Shown one piece after another: positions 60,827 to 64,000 of a DNA stretch of 64,000 bases. Positions within the stretch are counted from its first letter, which is position 1. Each line of letters opens with the position of its first letter. Position numbers and translations under genes: made by a program. The notes below the pieces were generated by a model. The model was not told the DNA's origin. It saw only the letters and a program-made list of their open reading frames with translations, and did no database searches. Source of the stretch: Dehalococcoidia bacterium (GTDB taxonomy: Bacteria > Chloroflexota > Dehalococcoidia > Tepidiformales > Tepidiformaceae); the NCBI GenBank assembly GCA_020850615.1, contig JADZEI010000066.1:65943-129942 (forward strand). The letters are read 5' to 3'.

Positions 60827-60898
60827 CGCCCGCAGTCCGGGCGAGTCCGGATGAAAGACCCCCGCCAAAACAACATGGCGGGCCCCGCGAAAGCGGGG
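60827..60898 (+). promoter_or_regulatory. three stem-loops in the 5' leader of the surface-protein gene
   Basis: Stem 1: CGCCCG-cagtc-CGGGCG (60827-60843). Stem 2: CCCGCC with a 10-nt A-rich loop and GGCGGG (60861-60882). Stem 3: CCCCGC-GAAA-GCGGGG (60883-60898), stacked directly on stem 2. A short A-rich stretch and then the ribosome site follow. Possible roles are mRNA stabilisation, attenuation or a riboswitch; no known riboswitch consensus is recognised. Confidence 0.6.
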
Positions 60899-60930
60899 AA
60901 AACAGTCATATGACTGGAGAGGTACAAGAC

Positions 60931-63900
60931 TTGAGTATTCAGACTGTCCAGGCGAAGAAGCGCAGCGGCGGCCTCACGCTGCTGGTTGCGCTTCTCGTGA
61001 TGGCGGCGGGAGCGATGTACACGTTCCGCGATGCAAGCGCGAACGTCACTGCAGCGGACTTCGACCTCACCGGTGGCTGTGCTGCTACCGCACAAGTCGG
61101 AGATACATGCTCCTACACCGTCGCCATCTCGGCCCTCACCCAGCCTTCCGTTGGTGACATCCAGATCGTTGTCAATCTTGATGACGACCTGGGCAACATC
61201 ACCAACATCAACAGCACCGGCCTGCCGAGCAACGCTGCCTGCGTCGTTTCGGGCGCTGGCAACGACGTCATCACTTGTACGCTCGATGGGCCGATCCCGG
61301 CCGCTGCCACCGGCACCTTGACGTTCGACGCGGTTGTCAAGGGTCCCGGCGACATTACAGCCGGCCAGGGCGTATGCACGGCAAATGACCTCGGCAGTGC
61401 CCAGGGGCCGCAGCCTTGCGACAACGCTCTCCCCGCCGTGACGGTGGAGGGGCCTAACTTCAGCACGGTCCTGAAGGACACGGTTGACCAGTTCCAGACG
61501 GTTCCGCTCGACCCGGTCTATCTGACCGAGCGTTTCGTCTACCAGGTCACCATCTTCAATGGCGACGCTGCTAACGGCGCTGAGGATCTCAGCTTCAGCG
61601 ACACGCTCCCGGCGTCCGTCGATGCCGTCAGCGCCACCGCCACGATTAGCGGCGGAGCTGCCGCGACGGGCAATGCCGCGAGCTGCGGCATCGCCTCCGA
61701 TGTGGTGACCTGCACCGGTCTCGACATTGCGGCCAACACGGTCGCCGTCGACGGTACGGCGCCGTTCACCGCTTCGGCCAACCAAATCGTGATCTCGATC
61801 CCCGTTCAGATGCGCGGCGATGCCACCTTCGGTGGCAGCGGTACGGTCTCGTCGACGGACATCACGAATACCGGCACGTTCACCTGCAATAGCGACGGTG
61901 CGCTGAGCGGCGCGCTTCTCGTGTGCGACGATGGAAGCCCGTCGCTCACGCAGACGTACGTCGCCACCGACAGCAACCTGACCCCGCAGCGCGTCCTTCT
62001 CAACGACGACAACACCGCCGTTGAGGACACCGCATCGTGCTCGATCAGCACGAGCAACTTCGCTGGCGGTCGTGTCGTCGGTAACGTCACGTCGCTGACC
62101 GATACCGACCTCACCGACTGGTCTATCTCGCCTGCCACGTACACCGCGGCTAGCGTGTCCGGCGCGGCTGGGGCGGAGCAGACCCTGGCCTTCACTCCGT
62201 CCGAGGACGGCACGTACACCATCACGTTCTTCTGGAACGCCCAGAACAACAGCGCTGGTGGTGCGGTTGTCGAAGCGACGGCGACCTGCGACGTCGCAGC
62301 GGCTGCGGCCGTCAACGACGACACCGAGGACCTGTTCCACATCGACCCGTTCGGCGACCCGTCGACGCTCATCGATGTTGAGAACAACGTCATCGGCTAC
62401 CTTCACGAAGTCTGCGCTGCCAACATGCCGGTTGACAGCCTGTTCCCGACGTTCGTCGACCAGGTCCATGGCCAGGGCGAGGAGCAGGGGTACAACTTCA
62501 AGATCCAGGCGACCTCTGGCACGCCGAACATCATCGGCCCCGTCATCTCCACGCTCGTGGACTGCGATGGCGACGGCTTCGCCGATGACTCGACGATCAC
62601 CTGGTACTCGACGCAGACCGGCGAACAGTCGATCGAAGTCGTGAACGACAGCGGCGAAGTCATCATGGACAGCTCCGGGATGACCGCGCCGTTCACCGAG
62701 CCGCTGATCAAGGAATGGAACACCCTCCTTCCGACGACGATCACGGCCGTCGACATTGAAGACGGCAGCGATGCCGGCGGCAGTGTCGCGGAAGAGCTCG
62801 CGGCGGCCACCAACTACGACGGCCAGACCGTCAGCCTTGGCGCCGTCCTCAACCCGGCCACGGGCATCTATGAAGTCGACTCCAAGGTCTTCTACGAGAA
62901 CGTCCCTGGCTCGCACATCACGAACACGGGCTCGACCCTTGTCACGATTGCGACGGGTGCAACGGTCACCTTCACGGTCGACTCGGACTGCGGCTACGTC
63001 GCGCTCCTGGACGACACGGAATACGCCGACGCCCTCACCGCCTACAACGACGGCACCGTCGACGATACCTATGTCGAAGGCGACTACGTCCGGACGATCC
63101 GCGTGACGTCCGTCGGCGAGTCGATCTCGTTCGCGGTCACGTCCTACGACGCTGACATGAACAGCGACGAGTGGGACTGCTCGATCCTCGACATCATCGA
63201 GGTCGACATCCAGGCTGCGTACCCGGCTTCGGTGCTCGGTTCGGTCGTCCCGACCAACCCGGCGCTGGAGACGATCCGGTTCCAGCTGACGCATCGCCCG
63301 GCCGCCAAGCAGGTCCTCCTCGCGTGGGCCGGCCAGCGCATCATCCTCGAGCACGACTGGCGTCTCGTCCCGGGTGACCTCCCGGACCTGACCCCGGCGT
63401 ATGGCAACTTCGACCTGGACAACTGCCCGTTCCCGGTGGGCACGGACATCACCTACGTCAAGGGCAGCGGCCCCGGCAACTTCCTGACCGGCCTCGATGT
63501 TGACATCAACGGCTCGGACCAGGCCTGGGTTGAGCTTGCCTTCAGCCATGTCGACCAGATCGGCGACGTGCCTGGCTACCCGCAGAACGCCTGCATCACC
63601 CGCGTCCTGTACGAGTCGGAAGACCCGGGCCAGGTCGACATCGAAGCCTTCGTGGATGAAACGAACACCGTCGATTACTCCAAGGTCGCGTTCGTCATCT
63701 ACTACATGAAGTTCAACACCGTTGACCTCAGCCTCGTGACCCAGGTCTCGAAGCCGACGCACAACGGCTCGGCCGCCGGCTACCGCGATTACGCGCCCGG
63801 CAACCCGTGGGACGCCACTGCCGACGATGCCGATGGCACCGCCGACTGGAACGTTTCGCGCGACATCCTCGTCCGCGGTCGCGTGAGCGGCTGGTTCGTG

Positions 63901-64000
63901 AACGAGAACCCCTCGGGCCGCGCCGCCGACACGAGCGACGAATTCAACGTCCTCCCGGCGAACCGCTGGATCATGCCGATCGACTGGCCGATGCTGGCCG
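60931..64000 (+). CDS. large secreted surface (S-layer-like) protein, 3' end beyond the window
   Basis: At least 1,023 residues, with no stop before the right edge. A basic N-terminus and signal helix (KKRSGGLTLLVALLVMAAGA) precede a mature part rich in Asp, Thr, Val and Gly. It starts with two DUF11-like beta domains (CSYTVAISALTQPSVGDIQI; TERFVYQVTIFNGDAANGAE). Paired Cys recur, and a calcium-loop-like DCDGDGFADD lies near residue 545. TTG 60931 has GGAGAGG eight bases upstream; ATG 60910 in frame is the alternative. Codons at the start use more T in third position than neighbouring genes. Long leader and size fit an abundant S-layer or cell-wall protein, but no SLH domain or sorting signal is visible in this part. 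Confidence 0.8.
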   Translation, partial: MSIQTVQAKKRSGGLTLLVALLVMAAGAMYTFRDASANVTAADFDLTGGCAATAQVGDTCSYTVAISALTQPSVGDIQIVVNLDDDLGNITNINSTGLPSNAACVVSGAGNDVITCTLDGPIPAAATGTLTFDAVVKGPGDITAGQGVCTANDLGSAQGPQPCDNALPAVTVEGPNFSTVLKDTVDQFQTVPLDPVYLTERFVYQVTIFNGDAANGAEDLSFSDTLPASVDAVSATATISGGAAATGNAASCGIASDVVTCTGLDIAANTVAVDGTAPFTASANQIVISIPVQMRGDATFGGSGTVSSTDITNTGTFTCNSDGALSGALLVCDDGSPSLTQTYVATDSNLTPQRVLLNDDNTAVEDTASCSISTSNFAGGRVVGNVTSLTDTDLTDWSISPATYTAASVSGAAGAEQTLAFTPSEDGTYTITFFWNAQNNSAGGAVVEATATCDVAAAAAVNDDTEDLFHIDPFGDPSTLIDVENNVIGYLHEVCAANMPVDSLFPTFVDQVHGQGEEQGYNFKIQATSGTPNIIGPVISTLVDCDGDGFADDSTITWYSTQTGEQSIEVVNDSGEVIMDSSGMTAPFTEPLIKEWNTLLPTTITAVDIEDGSDAGGSVAEELAAATNYDGQTVSLGAVLNPATGIYEVDSKVFYENVPGSHITNTGSTLVTIATGATVTFTVDSDCGYVALLDDTEYADALTAYNDGTVDDTYVEGDYVRTIRVTSVGESISFAVTSYDADMNSDEWDCSILDIIEVDIQAAYPASVLGSVVPTNPALETIRFQLTHRPAAKQVLLAWAGQRIILEHDWRLVPGDLPDLTPAYGNFDLDNCPFPVGTDITYVKGSGPGNFLTGLDVDINGSDQAWVELAFSHVDQIGDVPGYPQNACITRVLYESEDPGQVDIEAFVDETNTVDYSKVAFVIYYMKFNTVDLSLVTQVSKPTHNGSAAGYRDYAPGNPWDATADDADGTADWNVSRDILVRGRVSGWFVNENPSGRAADTSDEFNVLPANRWIMPIDWPMLA

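Noticed and set aside
60430-63762. Minus-strand open frame of 1,110 codons
   Set aside because: Antisense to the surface-protein gene, which has a ribosome site, signal peptide and recognisable domains. The minus frame has no recognisable motif and arises from the biased third positions.

Overview
The window is a very GC-rich chromosomal segment, not a phage or plasmid. It carries the rpmH-rnpA-yidD-yidC-jag-parA-parB block usually found near a bacterial replication origin, with three parS sites. Gene content (F420-dependent oxidoreductase, acyl-CoA metabolism, Uma2 and PRC-barrel proteins, Tat lipoprotein binding protein, many stop-start overlaps) and base composition suggest a member of the Chloroflexota, perhaps an aerobic Dehalococcoidia- or Tepidiforma-like lineage. 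That placement is inference; no rRNA gene is present to settle it.

Layout. 1-860 is a tandem composite repeat, followed by a fic gene bracketed by short iterated motifs. 2.5-24.3 kb is almost entirely minus strand: ilvBN, a small-molecule kinase, pdxS, a PIG-L deacetylase, a thiolase, then ridA-parB-parA-pfkB-jag-yidC-PQQ lipoprotein, the parS cluster, yidD-rnpA-rpmH and a lytic transglycosylase. The only plus-strand gene there is an oligopeptide-type binding protein. From alr at 24.4 kb onward the plus strand dominates: crp, a first RAYT transposase, acyl-CoA dehydrogenase, MaoC, inositol phosphatase family, a benzaldehyde-lyase-like ThDP enzyme, moxR-DUF58-transglutaminase-like, a histidine kinase/response regulator pair, ychF, enoyl-CoA hydratase, HicB with a broken hicA, ogt, a metallo-hydrolase, a secreted beta-strand protein, rimO with a RodZ/PASTA-like protein (minus), a second RAYT, a TetR/MMPL pair and the first 1,023 codons of a large secreted surface protein that runs off the right edge.

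The outstanding feature is the intergenic DNA. At least five families of short palindromic repeats (called REP-A to REP-E here) fill most gaps. Four begin with GTAG directly before the hairpin, the signature of bacterial REP elements recognised by RAYT transposases. Two different RAYT genes are present, and each is flanked by inverted copies of a different REP family (REP-B at 27.0-27.8 kb, REP-E at 55.5-56.3 kb). REPs have truncated a hicA toxin gene and supply the stop codons of at least two genes.

A second, independent system consists of heptamer arrays that all fit the degenerate unit NRYYRTC. They sit next to gene ends at about a dozen places, and in six of these they form inverted pairs. 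Each locus has its own homogenised variant. I know of no description of this combination; it resembles the short tandemly repeated sequences of cyanobacteria but is arranged as inverted pairs.
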